From Halobaculum sp. XH14 (GTDB lineage: Archaea > Halobacteriota > Halobacteria > Halobacteriales > Haloferacaceae), in the NCBI RefSeq assembly GCF_032116555.1, contig NZ_CP134949.1, positions 2,666,001-2,730,000 on the forward strand: a stretch of DNA of 64,000 nucleotides, in the 5' to 3' direction. The notes beneath the pieces are model-generated. The model searched no databases and was not told the DNA's origin. It saw nothing but the letters and a program-made list of their open reading frames with translations. Both the position numbers and the translations under genes were made by a program. This document shows positions 17,651 to 27,332 of this stretch, in pieces (the stretch's first letter is position 1; each line of letters begins with the position of its first letter).

Positions 17651-18561
17651 GCCTCACGCACCTCCTGGCCGGCGATGCCGCTCGGTTTCACGAGCAGGAC
17701 CAGCACGAGCACGAGGAACGCCATCGCCGACGAGACGCCGGTCATCGACGCCGGCAGGAACGCCGTCGACAGCGCCAGCACCAGCCCGATGACGTACGCG
17801 CCCGCGATGGCGCCGTACGGGCTGCCGGCGCCGCCGAGGATGGCGGCGGCCAGGATCTGCAGGATCTGACTGAACCCCGTGCTGACGCTGACGTTCGTCT
17901 GCACGCCGAGCAGGACGCCCGCCAGCCCGGCGAGCATGCCCGCGAGCACCCACACCGCGTTCCGGATGAGCTGGGTGTCGATGCCGCGGACGCGCGCGAG
18001 GTCGACGTCGTCGCTCATCGCGCGCATGGCGATGCCGACGTCGGTGCGCGTCAACAGCGCGTGCAACGCGAGGAACACCACGAGCGCGGACCCGATGACG
18101 ACGAGGTGCTCGGACGTGACGAAGAAGTCACCCAGCAGGTCGACGGGGCCGATCGGAACCTCGGGGATCCCCCGGAACTGGTAGGTCACGGTGTCGACGT
18201 CGAACCGGCGCGCGCTCCGGCCCGCGCCGAGCCGGATGACGTTCCGGAGCACGAGGCCGAGGCCGATCGACGTCAGCAGCATCGGCACCGGTCCCGTGTG
18301 GTTGATTGGCGTGAAGAACGCCTTGGCGAGCAGGAGGCTGACGACGCCGGCGCCCGCCATCGCCACGAGGACCGCGGCCGGCAGCGGGAGCGGGAGCGCC
18401 GTCGCGGCCACGAACCCGACGAACGCGCCGATCGTGAGGTACTCGCCGTACGCGAAGTTGATCATGTTCACGATGCCGTAGATCATCGTGAACCCGATCG
18501 CGGCGATGGCGATGTAGGACCCCTGGACGAGCCCGAAGATGACGTTCTGAACCAGGCCCAT
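17647..18561 (-). CDS. livH: Branched-chain amino acid ABC permease LivH
   Basis: 304 residues with about eight hydrophobic helices. The N-terminal MIYGIVNMINFAYGEYLTIGA is the LivH family motif (in part MINFAYGE). The loop GIAMRAMSDDVDLARVRGID matches the region that contacts the ATPases. It pairs with LivM in the membrane. It lies three bases after livK and overlaps livM by four. Confidence 0.95.
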   Translation of the reverse strand: MGLVQNVIFGLVQGSYIAIAAIGFTMIYGIVNMINFAYGEYLTIGAFVGFVAATALPLPLPAAVLVAMAGAGVVSLLLAKAFFTPINHTGPVPMLLTSIGLGLVLRNVIRLGAGRSARRFDVDTVTYQFRGIPEVPIGPVDLLGDFFVTSEHLVVIGSALVVFLALHALLTRTDVGIAMRAMSDDVDLARVRGIDTQLIRNAVWVLAGMLAGLAGVLLGVQTNVSVSTGFSQILQILAAAILGGAGSPYGAIAGAYVIGLVLALSTAFLPASMTGVSSAMAFLVLVLVLLVKPSGIAGQEVREA

Positions 18562-18564
18562 TCT

Positions 18565-19854
18565 CTAGTATTCGCCTTCGGGGACGAACTCCTGGAGCTC
18601 CTGGGCCGTGATGGTGTCGATCTGTGTGAACTCCTGGTCCTGGACCTGGTTGATGACGACCGAGCCGAGCACGTTCCCGAACTGCGTGAAGCTCACGTCG
18701 GTCGCGGCACCCTGGTAGTTGATCTCGTCGCCGTTCGCGAGCGCCTCCTTCCCCTCGGTGAAGTCGGCGACCTCCGTCCCGGGGCCGCGGCTGACCGGGC
18801 CGAGGTTCTGCTCGACGGCCTCCGCGGTGGCCTCGCCCGCCCGCTCGATGGCGAGCGCGGTGACGATGGTGGCGTCCCACGCCGGGGCCGTCCACGCGTT
18901 GATCTCGGCGTCGCCCTCGCCGGCCTGGTAGGCGCTCTCGAACGCCGAGTAGTTCGGCCCGGACTCGCCCGGGCTGGCGGCCCACGCGCCGTTGAGTGGT
19001 TCGCCGACGGCGTCGATGAGGTCCTGCTGTGCGAGCGGGTCCGAGAGGATCGGCTGGCGGCCGTAGCCGCCGTCCGCCCAGTCGCTCATCAGCGTGGTCG
19101 CGTCCTCCAGCGGGAGGCTCACCGCGAACGCCGAGAAGTCGCTCTCGAACAGGCGGTCGAGCGCGGACTGGTAGCTCGAGGAGCCCTGGCTCACCTCGAC
19201 CTGTTCGGCGACGGTGCCGTCGTTCGCCTCGTAGGCGTTCCGGAAGCCGTTCACCCACGAGCGGGCACCCTCGGTGTTCCCGTTGATGATGCCGACCGTG
19301 TCGTGGTCCTCGTCGAGCGCGCGCAGCGCCGCGCCCGCGGTGTGGACGGTGTCGCTGATGACGGTGCGCCAGATCCACTCGTCGTCCGAGACGTCCTCCG
19401 GCGTCCCGTGGTCACCGCCGCGGGTGTCGAGGAAGTTCGACCCGGGCCAGGGCGTGATGACGGGCGTGGCCTGATCCTGGATGAAGTCGTACAGGGGGTT
19501 GAGTTCGCTGGAGAACAGCCCCAGCAGCGCGACCGCGTCGTCGTTCTCGAGGAGTTGCGTGACGACGGTGCGGGCCTCCTGGGGTTCCACCGCGGTGTCG
19601 CGGCGCTCGATGGCGAGTTCGCGGCCGTCGAGCAGTCCCGCGTCGTTGATCTGCTGGACGGCGACGTCGGTCGCCTTCGAGACGCCGGGCTGGAGGAAGT
19701 CCCACTGCCCGGTGAGCGCGGCCGGCTGGCCGATGGTGACGGCGCCGCCACCGCCGCCCAGCCCCAGACAGCCCGCCGTCGCGGCGAGCCCACCGGCCCC
19801 GACTCCCTTCAGTAACGTACGCCTATTGACAGTACCTGTGTGGTTCGCTACCAT
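18565..19854 (-). CDS. livK: Branched-chain amino acid ABC substrate-binding lipoprotein LivK
   Basis: 429 residues. The N-terminus has a Tat motif (NRRTLLKG) and a lipobox TAGC near residue 28, so the protein is a membrane-anchored extracellular lipoprotein. VTIGQPAALTGQWDFLQPG is the periplasmic-binding type I (LivK-like) start, and INDAGLLDGRELAI continues it. It captures the amino acid or related small acid. It is first in the operon; a minus-strand ccctttaccc box (19871-19880) lies 17-26 bases before the ATG. Confidence 0.93.
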   Translation of the reverse strand: MVANHTGTVNRRTLLKGVGAGGLAATAGCLGLGGGGGAVTIGQPAALTGQWDFLQPGVSKATDVAVQQINDAGLLDGRELAIERRDTAVEPQEARTVVTQLLENDDAVALLGLFSSELNPLYDFIQDQATPVITPWPGSNFLDTRGGDHGTPEDVSDDEWIWRTVISDTVHTAGAALRALDEDHDTVGIINGNTEGARSWVNGFRNAYEANDGTVAEQVEVSQGSSSYQSALDRLFESDFSAFAVSLPLEDATTLMSDWADGGYGRQPILSDPLAQQDLIDAVGEPLNGAWAASPGESGPNYSAFESAYQAGEGDAEINAWTAPAWDATIVTALAIERAGEATAEAVEQNLGPVSRGPGTEVADFTEGKEALANGDEINYQGAATDVSFTQFGNVLGSVVINQVQDQEFTQIDTITAQELQEFVPEGEY

Positions 19855-19870
19855 GACGGTGAATCCACTC

Positions 19871-19880
19871 GGGTAAAGGG
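19871..19880 (-). promoter_or_regulatory. livKHMGF operon promoter
   Basis: On the minus strand the element reads ccctttaccc, near the livK ATG (19854). It lies inside a partial dyad (gggtaaagggggaaataccc), which could be an operator. Confidence 0.45.
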
Positions 19881-20088
19881 GGAAATACCCCTACCCGTCC
19901 ATGGTCGGGTCCCGGAATGCACGACCGGGGTGGGTTTCCCCGATTTCCCGGTTAGTTATTCCTCGGGTCGGGTGGAAAAGTTCCGATCGTCCACGCTTCG
20001 CGCGACGACGCCGGCCGTTCGGCCGTTCGTCGCTTCGCTCGCGAGGCTGGCCGCCCGATCGTGAAAGCGGGCGTGTGCGGGGTTCGTG

Positions 20089-20802
20089 TCAGGGGTCGAG
20101 AAGCTTCGCCTCCGCCTTCCGGAGGTGTTCGAGCAGCGTCGATTTCGAGATGTCGAGTTGGTCCGCGAGTTCGCGGGTCGAGGTCTCGCGGGGCCACTGG
20201 TAGTAGCCGTGCTCGCGCGCGGCCTCCAGCACCTCCCGCTGGCTCCTGGTCAGGGTGTCGAGCCGGCGCGCCCGCTCCCGTTCGCCCCCGACCGTCCCGA
20301 TGCTCGCGATCTCGATCTCCGCGCCCGTCTTCTCACACACGGACTCGATCTGCGTCTCGATCTCGGAGCGCTCGCCGGCGTATCGAACGTCCCAGTACTC
20401 CCAGCCGTCCTCGATCTTGCACGGGGCGCTGTGGACGAAGCCGTGTTCGAGCAGCAGCGGACAGATCATGTCGCTCGGGTCGTGTTCGAGGAAGAACTCC
20501 CGGGAGACCGAGCCGGGCGCGATCCGCCGTCGCCGGGTGTCGAAGCTCGTCTGGAGCTCGGTGAGCGACTCCGTCAGCGGCGACGACTCGATGTCCTGGA
20601 CGAGCCGTTCCACGTCCGCTTCCGTCCCGCCGTAGGCGGTGAACAGCCCGTTCACGGTCGTCGATCCCGCCACCGGCGTGTCGTACACCGCGTGCGCGAG
20701 GATCCCCCCTGGGTGTCGCTCGGTCGCCTGGATGGCCCAGCAGCCCGGGTGCCACAGCTCCAGGGTCAGGCGCGTCCCGGCCACGGCCGTCTCACCGCTC
20801 AT
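20089..20802 (-). CDS. Bat-type HTH_10 transcriptional regulator
   Basis: 237 residues. The C-terminal 55 residues are the HTH_10 domain (LTRSQREVLEAAREHGYYQ, then STRELADQLDISKSTLLEHL). The N-terminal 170 residues are the archaeal Bat-associated domain, which may sense a ligand. Such proteins act on single promoters without phosphorylation. It sits upstream of, and in the same direction as, livK, so regulation of the liv operon is possible but not shown. Confidence 0.88.
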   Translation of the reverse strand: MSGETAVAGTRLTLELWHPGCWAIQATERHPGGILAHAVYDTPVAGSTTVNGLFTAYGGTEADVERLVQDIESSPLTESLTELQTSFDTRRRRIAPGSVSREFFLEHDPSDMICPLLLEHGFVHSAPCKIEDGWEYWDVRYAGERSEIETQIESVCEKTGAEIEIASIGTVGGERERARRLDTLTRSQREVLEAAREHGYYQWPRETSTRELADQLDISKSTLLEHLRKAEAKLLDP

Positions 20803-20974
20803 ACTCCTGCTTCGGCGGCACCCTGTATGATGTTGTCCGTTGACACGGACGCGCGAGGCCTGCAGGAAACCTCCGCCGTCGTTCCGTCAGGGCCGGCGGT
20901 TCGCGGCGAACGGGGTCGGTGGGCACCGGCGTCTCCGACGAACCGGGGTCGGGGTCGATGCGCGGTCCCGGGGC

Positions 20975-21718
20975 CTACCGGTAGACGAGCGTCAGGAGCA
21001 TCGCCGTCTCCCCGAGCAGGATCGCGCCGGAGACGACCCCGACGACGACGGGTTCGGGAACGTGCCCGGCGACGAGGAGGGCCGCGCCAACGGGCGAGGG
21101 GAGCGCCGCGAGGAAGAAGATCCCGACCGACAGCGAGGCCATCGCCGGGGAGCGGTACCGGTGGGCGGCCCGGGCGGCCTGGCCCGCGACGAACGTCGAG
21201 AGCGCGACCACGAACGAGAGGCCGACCAGCACGAGCGCGCCGGACCGCCACAGCTCCCCGACGAGGACGGTGGTCGCCGCGAGCGAGACCGCGACCGCGA
21301 CCACGAGGAGGTCGCCGCGGGTCACCCGGTCGCGGAGCCGCCCGTCGCTCGTCCGGGGGTCGCCGTACATCGCCCACAGGACGGCGAGCAGGCCCGCGAC
21401 CTGGACGATCGGCGGCGCCGCGTCGCGGACGACGGGCGGGACGGTCCCGACGACGAAGATGCGGAACGGCAGCGGCGCGACCGTGATCAACACGAGCCCG
21501 ACGACCAGCGAGCGCAGCGCCGGGTCCCGACGGTTCCGGTACCGGGAGACGGCGAGCCCCGCGGTGGCGAGCCCGATCAGGAGCGCCAGCGCGATGGTCG
21601 CAGCGAGGAGCAGGCCGAGCGTCCCCTCGACGAAGACCCGTGGCTGGCCCTGGGCGAGGACGGCGGTCGCTCCCGGGAGCGCGTCGAGCCGTTCGATGGC
21701 GTGTGCGGTGGGCGTCAT
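20975..21718 (-). CDS. Seven-helix membrane protein coupled to an HTH regulator
   Basis: 247 residues with seven hydrophobic helices and no catalytic motif. Its ATG overlaps the stop of the upstream winged-helix gene (ATGA at 21715-21718), so the two are translated together. A second HTH/membrane pair of the same design lies at 27051-27706. In haloarchaea such pairs are common (DUF7521-like); the membrane partner may regulate the DNA-binding protein. The function is unknown. Confidence 0.75.
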   Translation of the reverse strand: MTPTAHAIERLDALPGATAVLAQGQPRVFVEGTLGLLLAATIALALLIGLATAGLAVSRYRNRRDPALRSLVVGLVLITVAPLPFRIFVVGTVPPVVRDAAPPIVQVAGLLAVLWAMYGDPRTSDGRLRDRVTRGDLLVVAVAVSLAATTVLVGELWRSGALVLVGLSFVVALSTFVAGQAARAAHRYRSPAMASLSVGIFFLAALPSPVGAALLVAGHVPEPVVVGVVSGAILLGETAMLLTLVYR

Positions 21719-22170
21719 CTCGTGAGTCGTTCGTGGAGTCGGTTGAGGCGGTCGACGGCGTCGTCCTCGACCGGCCGGCGGGTCACCGTGATCTCGAAGC
21801 CGTCGCCGTCGAGGTCGATCGTGACGCGGTCGAGCCTGGCGCGGTACGTCTTGAAGTGGTGTCCGTCCGGGTCCAGCTCCTGTCGTTCCGCGACGAGGTC
21901 GAGCTCGACCAGCCGCTGGAGCCGGCGATACACCGTCGTGCGGGAGGCGTCCGTGTCCGCGATGAGCTCCTCGGCCGAGCGCGACACGTCGGCCGTCCCG
22001 ACGAGGATCGACCGGGCGTACGGGTCCTCGAGCACGGCCGCGACGGTGTCGAGGTCCGCACCCTCCTCGACCCGCTCGGGCACCGCCTCCCCGTCGGGCG
22101 CGGAGCCGTCCCCGTCGTGGGGAGACGAGCGGTCGAGATCCCCGTCGTCGGCCATCCCGCTGCCCATCAC
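21715..22170 (-). CDS. Winged-helix transcriptional regulator
   Basis: 151 residues. After a 40-residue acidic leader comes a winged helix: DPYARSILVGTADVSRSAEEL, recognition helix TDASRTTVYRRLQRLVELDLV, and a wing HHFKTYRARLDRVTIDLD. The layout and C-terminal FEITVTRRP tail match the paralogue at 27329-27706. It lies just after the ABC exporter genes, on the same strand, and may control them. The true start may be the second or third Met. Confidence 0.8.
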   Translation of the reverse strand: MMGSGMADDGDLDRSSPHDGDGSAPDGEAVPERVEEGADLDTVAAVLEDPYARSILVGTADVSRSAEELIADTDASRTTVYRRLQRLVELDLVAERQELDPDGHHFKTYRARLDRVTIDLDGDGFEITVTRRPVEDDAVDRLNRLHERLTR

Positions 22171-22218
22171 GTCACAGTCCTTTCAGTGTACGTGGTTTCG
22201 AGGGGCGACGCGGCCGGC

Positions 22219-23088
22219 TCACAGGTCCCTCCGGCGGAAGCGCAGGTAGCCCAACAGCGTCGGGACGACCGTCCAGAGCCCGAGGACGACGACGGCGACC
22301 GGCGGCGAGAGGAACGCCGGGACGGCGTCGGTCCCGAGCTGTTCCGCCAGGGGTGCGGTCGCGGCTCCGGGCGGGCGGAGCGAGAAGATCGACGCCGACG
22401 CCCCGACCCCGAGCGTGGCCTCGACGAGGACCTGATACGCCATCGTCGGCGAGAGCCGTTCGAGGAACAGGTACCACGAGGGGACGGTCGCACCAGGGAG
22501 ATCCCCCGCGGCGACGTAGTAGATCCCGGCGACGAGCGGCTGCCAGAACAGCACGAGCAGGAAGTACGCACCCGCCGCCGCCGCCAGCGCCTTGCCGCGG
22601 GTGTCGACCGCGGCCGAGACGCCGACGGCGAACCCGACGAACGCGACGCCCAGCCCGACCGTCGCGAGCGTGAACGCCGCGTAGCGAACCGCCGAGAACC
22701 CGCCGTACAGCGCGACTCCGAGGACGCCGGCGACCGCGAAGGCGACGGCGATCGAGCCGGCGACGACCGCGGTGCGGCCGAGGAGTTTCCCGGCCAGCAC
22801 CGCCGCCCGCGAGACCGGGAAGCCGAGCAGGAGCTTCAGGCTGCCGTCCCGCGACTCGCCGACGACGGCCACGTACCCGACCACGATGGCCGCAAGCGGC
22901 ACCAGCAGCACCGACGGGAGCGTCAGCGCGCCGACCGCCTGGAGGGCGGTCGCGCCGCCGGCGCCGACCACCGCGAGCAGGGAGACGCCGAGGAGCGCGA
23001 ACGCGGTGAACACGGCCGTCAGTGCCCAGACCGTCCGCGACCGGCTCGCGTCGCGGACGTCCTTCCGAGCCAGCGTGGCGACGCTCAC
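22219..23088 (-). CDS. ABC-2 type transporter permease
   Basis: 289 residues with six hydrophobic helices. The start SVATLARKDVRDASRSRTVWAL and the conserved VGESRDGSLKLLLGFPVSR segment are those of the ABC-2/NosY-like permeases. It forms an exporter with the ATPase encoded by the overlapping upstream gene. The substrate is unknown; candidates are a peptide, lipid or drug, or copper-site maturation as in NosY. Confidence 0.88.
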   Translation of the reverse strand: MSVATLARKDVRDASRSRTVWALTAVFTAFALLGVSLLAVVGAGGATALQAVGALTLPSVLLVPLAAIVVGYVAVVGESRDGSLKLLLGFPVSRAAVLAGKLLGRTAVVAGSIAVAFAVAGVLGVALYGGFSAVRYAAFTLATVGLGVAFVGFAVGVSAAVDTRGKALAAAAGAYFLLVLFWQPLVAGIYYVAAGDLPGATVPSWYLFLERLSPTMAYQVLVEATLGVGASASIFSLRPPGAATAPLAEQLGTDAVPAFLSPPVAVVVLGLWTVVPTLLGYLRFRRRDL

Positions 23089-24122
23089 GCGTCCGCCCCC
23101 GTGCGGGCGCGCTCGGCGTCGGAGCGCTCCACGCGCTCGGACCGGTCCGCGTCGTCGGACGGCTCCCCGCGCTCGGACTGCTCGGGACTTCCGGTCGCTC
23201 GTCCCGACCCGTCGGCGTCGATCCCGTCGAGCGACGCGGCGAACAGCTCCTCCAGCGAGGCGCTCTCTGTCCGGAAGTCCGCGACCGTCGCGCCGGCGTC
23301 CCGGACGGCGTCCAGCGTCCGGATCTTCGCCCCGCCGTTCGCGCAGTCGACGACGAGCTGGCCGTCGGCGACCGTCGCCGACCGGACCCCGTCGAGTCCC
23401 GCGAGGACGTCCGGGTCCGGGAGCGGGTCGGCATCGACCCGGAGCGCCGACGCGGTGCCGAGCCGGTCGCGCAGGCCCTCGACGGTGTCGACCGCGACGA
23501 GCGAGCCGGCGTGGAGGATTCCGACCCGGTCACAGACCGCCTCGACCTGATCGAGGTCGTGACTGGAGAAGAACACCGTCGCGCCCCGCGCCACCTCCTC
23601 GCGGACGATCTCCCTGAGCCGCCGGACGCCGGTCGGATCCAGCCCTGATGAGGGCTCGTCGAACAGCAGGAGGTCGGGCGACCCGACGAGCGCCATGCCG
23701 AGCGCGAGCCGCTGGCACATCCCCTTCGAGTACCCGCCGACCCGACGGTCGGCCGCGTCCGCGACCCCAACCCGCTCCAGGATCGCGTCCGGGTCGTCGC
23801 TCGCGTCCGCGAGTTCGATCGCCAGGTCGACGTGCTCGCGGCCGGTCAACCGGTCGTACAGCCCGTAGCCGTCCGAGAGGACGCCGACGCGCTCGCGGAC
23901 CGCCGTGGGTTCCCTGACGACGTCGTGTCCGAGCACGGTCACGGATCCGGCGGTCGGGCGGACGTGGTTCAACAGCACGTCGATCGTGGTCGACTTCCCC
24001 GCGCCGTTGGGCCCGAGGAAGCCGAACACCTCGTTCTCGCGGACGGTCAGCGTCAGGTCGTCGACGGCGGCGACGTCGCCGTACTCCTTGCGCACCGACT
24101 CGATGGAGATCGCGTGGTCCAT
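23085..24122 (-). CDS. ABC transporter ATPase (ABC-2/NosF-like)
   Basis: 345 residues from ATG 24122. Walker A GPNGAGKST, Q-loop GVLSDGYGLYD, signature YSKGMCQRLALG and Walker B LLLFDEPSSGLDP are present. A C-terminal domain of about 90 residues and a low-complexity acidic tail (from about 300) follow. Its stop overlaps the permease start by four bases. The open frame extends upstream to 24335 but homology begins at MDHAISIESV. Confidence 0.92.
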   Translation of the reverse strand: MDHAISIESVRKEYGDVAAVDDLTLTVRENEVFGFLGPNGAGKSTTIDVLLNHVRPTAGSVTVLGHDVVREPTAVRERVGVLSDGYGLYDRLTGREHVDLAIELADASDDPDAILERVGVADAADRRVGGYSKGMCQRLALGMALVGSPDLLLFDEPSSGLDPTGVRRLREIVREEVARGATVFFSSHDLDQVEAVCDRVGILHAGSLVAVDTVEGLRDRLGTASALRVDADPLPDPDVLAGLDGVRSATVADGQLVVDCANGGAKIRTLDAVRDAGATVADFRTESASLEELFAASLDGIDADGSGRATGSPEQSERGEPSDDADRSERVERSDAERARTGADA

Positions 24123-24507
24123 GTGCGGACTGACGGCCGGGCAGTGAATCAAAGGGGAACGCCGTTCACAGCCGCGTGCACTGGAGGAAACGTATTTATA
24201 CGACGATCCGATTCGGACGGGCTCCGCCACTCCTGGTACCCGCCCTCCTCCACTGACGAGACGCGTTTCTCCGGGTTCAGACCCGACCGTGCTCCGGACC
24301 GGGCCCGTCGACCTCGGACCAGGCTGGGAGGTCAACCACTGGTCGGGCAGCGACGTCGTTCGTCACCGACGGCCCGACGGGGCTACCGGAGAACCTGAGC
24401 GGGATGGGTGCCAAGGCGGCAGTGGTCCTGTCACGGACCGTGAGCGTGGCTCCGAGGACCGAGGCGACCACACTTATGCCGGCGCCGTCGAAAGCCACGG
24501 TCCTGAA
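24123..24507. other. Divergent intergenic region
   Basis: About 385 bases. A minus-strand tataaatacg (24191-24200) is a good TATA box for the ABC ATPase, leaving a leader of about 40 bases. cacacttatg at 24469-24478 lies 30-39 bases before the kinase ATG. I see no gene between them. Confidence 0.5.
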
Positions 24508-26922
24508 ATGACGACAGCGGACTCCGAGCCGACGGTTCGGGTCCTCCACGTCGATGACGACCCGGATCTGGCCGGGCTGGTCGCAACGTGGTTGGAGCGC
24601 GAGGACGAAGCCATCAGCGTCACCACGGAGACGACACCCGCGAGGGCGCTAGAGACGCTGGACGACCGGCCGGTCGACTGCGTCGTCAGCGACTACGATA
24701 TGCCGGGGATGGACGGGCTGGCGCTGCTCGACGCGGTCAGGCGGGAGCACGGGGATCTGCCGTTCATCCTCTTCACGGGGAAGGGAAGCGAGGAAGTGGC
24801 GATCGAGGCCATCTCGCGGGACGTCACCGACTACCTCCAGAAGGAGGGCGGGACCGACCAGTACGCGGTGCTGGCGAACCGGATCCGCAACGTCGTCGCC
24901 GGAGACCGGTCACGCCGAGCGCTCGAACGGGCCGATCGACGGTTCGAGGCCGTCTTCAACGACCCGAACATCCTGGTCGGCCTGCTCGACACGGACGGCA
25001 CCGTCCTCGACGTCAACGGGACGGCGATGGAGTACGTCGACGACGACCTCGACGCCGTCGTCGGCGAGCGGTTCTGGGAGACGCCCTGGTGGACGGACGA
25101 CGACGAGGTCCGGGCCACCGTCCGGTCGTGGGTCGAGCGAGCCGCCGACGGCGAGTACGTCGAGTTCGAGACGGAGCTCGCGAGCCCCGACGAGCGCCGG
25201 TACGCCGTCAAGGGCGTGTTCAGACCGGTCACGAACGCGGCGGGCGAGGTGGTTTCGATCGTCGTCTCTGACCGCGACGTCACCGAGCGCGTGGAGCGCG
25301 AGCGGAAGCTCGAACGGCTCCGGGACCGCACGCAGACGCTCGCGTACACCGGATCGAAACGGGAGGCCGCCAGGGTCGCAATCGACGCCGCCGACGACAC
25401 CATCGACGCGCCGCTGAGCGGCGTCCACCTCCTGAACGAGGACCGGGACGCGCTCGAACCGGTGGAGGTCGTCGACGGGGTCGACGAGGCGTTCGACTCG
25501 CCCCCGCGCTACGAGCGGGGGGCGGCAGCCGACTCCCGCGCGGGGCTCGTCTGGCAGGCGTTCGAGAGCGGCGACACGCTCCGCATCGACGACACGGAGG
25601 CGTACGACGGGCTGTCGGAGTCGACGCCGACGCGGAGCGTCCTCGTCCACAAGCTGGGCGACCACGGGACGTTCATCGTCTCCTCGGGCGAGCCACGCGC
25701 GTTCGACGAGACCGACGAGATGCTCGTCGAGGTGCTCTCGACGACGCTCACGGTCGCGATGGATCGGCTCGATCGGGAAGACCGCCTCCGCGAGCGCGAG
25801 CGACGGGTCGAGCGCCTCCACGACGCCACCAGGGACCTGATGGAGGCGCGGACCAGACGCGACATCGCCGACCGGGCCGTCGCGGCCGCCGAGGAGATTC
25901 TCGGCTTTTCGCTGGTGATGGTCCGGTTCTACGACGAGGACGAGAACGGTCTGGTGCCGGTCGCGACGTCCGAGTCCGTCGCGGACGTCCTCGGGGATCG
26001 CCCGGTGTTCACGCCCGAGGGCGGGAGCCGCAACTGGGCCGCGTACGACGCCGGCGAGCCGACGGTCATCGACGACGTCGGCGCGTCCGAACGGACCCTC
26101 GACTCCGGGACCGACCTCGGAAGCCTGCTGATCCTCTCGCTCGGCGAGCACGGAACCCTCTCTGCGGGCGATACGGAGACGGGAGCGTTCGACGAGTCCG
26201 ACGTCTACCTCGCGCGCATCCTGGCGACCGCGACCGAGTCGGCGCTCGACCGGGCAGAGCGCGAGGAGGCGCTGTTGGGCCAGCGCGACGAACTCGAACG
26301 CCGGAACGAACGGCTCGACGAGTTCAACAGCATCCTCTCACACGACCTCCGGAACCCGCTGAACGTCGCAACCGGGCGGCTCGAACTGCTGTCCGAAGAG
26401 TGCGACAGCGAACACGTCCCCGACATCGAGCGCGCACACGAGCGGATGCGGGCGCTCATCGACGACCTGCTGACGCTCGCCCGGGAGGGCGACGCCGGCA
26501 CCGACCTGGAGGCGGTTCCGCTGCCCGGCCTCGTGAGAGACTGCTGGGAGGCAGTCCGGACCGAGCGTACCGAACTCGTCGTCGAGACCGACCGGTCGAT
26601 CCGGGCTGACCGTGGCAGGCTCAGGCAACTGCTGGAGAACCTGCTGCGGAACGCAGTCGAGCACGGCGGGTCGGACGTGACGGTCACCGTGGGCGCGCTC
26701 GAGGACGGGGACGGCTTCTACCTCGAGGACGACGGGCCGGGCATCGACCCCGGGCAGCGGGATCACGTGTTCGAGAGCGGCTACTCGACCGCACGCGACG
26801 GGACGGGCTACGGGCTGTCGATCGTGAGCCGGACCGCCGAGGCCCACGGCTGGGCCGTCACCGTGACGGAGGGAACGAGGGGCGGCGCGCGGTTCGAGGT
26901 GCGCGGCGTGGAGTTCGCCTAG
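24508..26922 (+). CDS. Hybrid sensor: receiver-PAS-GAF-GAF-histidine kinase
   Basis: 804 residues from ATG 24508. Domains: complete receiver (about 10-125: acidic DDDPD, phospho-Asp in SDYDMPGMDG, Thr in LFTGKG, Lys in YLQKEGG); PAS (about 145-265, FNDPNILVGLLDTDG); two GAF domains (about 275-590); dimerisation box LSHDLRNPLNVATGRL (about 610); and a catalytic domain with N-box LLRNAVEHGG and G-boxes DDGPGID and GTGYGLSIV. It autophosphorylates on His and responds to cytoplasmic signals; the N-terminal receiver can be controlled by another kinase. No partner regulator is adjacent. It is the last gene of the GC-rich region. Confidence 0.9.
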   Translation: MTTADSEPTVRVLHVDDDPDLAGLVATWLEREDEAISVTTETTPARALETLDDRPVDCVVSDYDMPGMDGLALLDAVRREHGDLPFILFTGKGSEEVAIEAISRDVTDYLQKEGGTDQYAVLANRIRNVVAGDRSRRALERADRRFEAVFNDPNILVGLLDTDGTVLDVNGTAMEYVDDDLDAVVGERFWETPWWTDDDEVRATVRSWVERAADGEYVEFETELASPDERRYAVKGVFRPVTNAAGEVVSIVVSDRDVTERVERERKLERLRDRTQTLAYTGSKREAARVAIDAADDTIDAPLSGVHLLNEDRDALEPVEVVDGVDEAFDSPPRYERGAAADSRAGLVWQAFESGDTLRIDDTEAYDGLSESTPTRSVLVHKLGDHGTFIVSSGEPRAFDETDEMLVEVLSTTLTVAMDRLDREDRLRERERRVERLHDATRDLMEARTRRDIADRAVAAAEEILGFSLVMVRFYDEDENGLVPVATSESVADVLGDRPVFTPEGGSRNWAAYDAGEPTVIDDVGASERTLDSGTDLGSLLILSLGEHGTLSAGDTETGAFDESDVYLARILATATESALDRAEREEALLGQRDELERRNERLDEFNSILSHDLRNPLNVATGRLELLSEECDSEHVPDIERAHERMRALIDDLLTLAREGDAGTDLEAVPLPGLVRDCWEAVRTERTELVVETDRSIRADRGRLRQLLENLLRNAVEHGGSDVTVTVGALEDGDGFYLEDDGPGIDPGQRDHVFESGYSTARDGTGYGLSIVSRTAEAHGWAVTVTEGTRGGARFEVRGVEFA

Positions 26923-27050
26923 CAGGTCGACGGCGTGGCGGCTCGTCCCCGTCGCGGTCCACTTCGAGGATTCCTGCGATCCGGGCTGGCAGACACAGCC
27001 GAGTGTGCAAGGTTCGAGCCCATGAGTTGAACCTGACTCGTCCGGCGGCG

Positions 27051-27332
27051 TCAGTTGTCCTCAAGATAGAGTGAATACAGGACGATTGCCAAGCCAATCG
27101 CAACGAGGACGCTATTGATCAGGATTCCCGCCTCAAACGACACAGAGAGGATTTGATGGGCAATCCCAGCGAGGAGCACACCAAAGGTGATAACACCGAA
27201 TCCGATTCCGAGAACCCGGAGCGACGAAGCCCCCGTTCGTCGATATGCCCTGAAAGCGATATACGTGATTCCACTCCCCAGCAGCAATATCACCGTCTTC
27301 ACGACGACGATGGCTGTTTCCACCCAGATCAT
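27051..27332 (-). CDS. Small three-helix membrane protein coupled to an HTH gene
   Basis: 93 residues from ATG 27332 with three hydrophobic helices (about 5-28, 40-65, 70-90). The ATG overlaps the stop of the upstream winged-helix gene (ATGA), which decides this start over one 24 bases upstream. It is the membrane half of an HTH/membrane pair like that at 20975-22170, of DUF7521-like type. Its base composition is lower in GC than the region before it. Confidence 0.75.
   Translation of the reverse strand: MIWVETAIVVVKTVILLLGSGITYIAFRAYRRTGASSLRVLGIGFGVITFGVLLAGIAHQILSVSFEAGILINSVLVAIGLAIVLYSLYLEDN

Noticed and set aside
15831-17657. A 608-codon minus-strand frame covering livG and livM
   Set aside because: The upstream two thirds is Arg/Gly/Ala-rich, overlaps livM in another frame and has no homology. 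Only livG at the end is real.
27010-27021. aggttcgagccc resembles a tRNA T-arm at the GC boundary
   Set aside because: The stem is imperfect, and no acceptor stem, anticodon arm or second copy was found. It may be chance.
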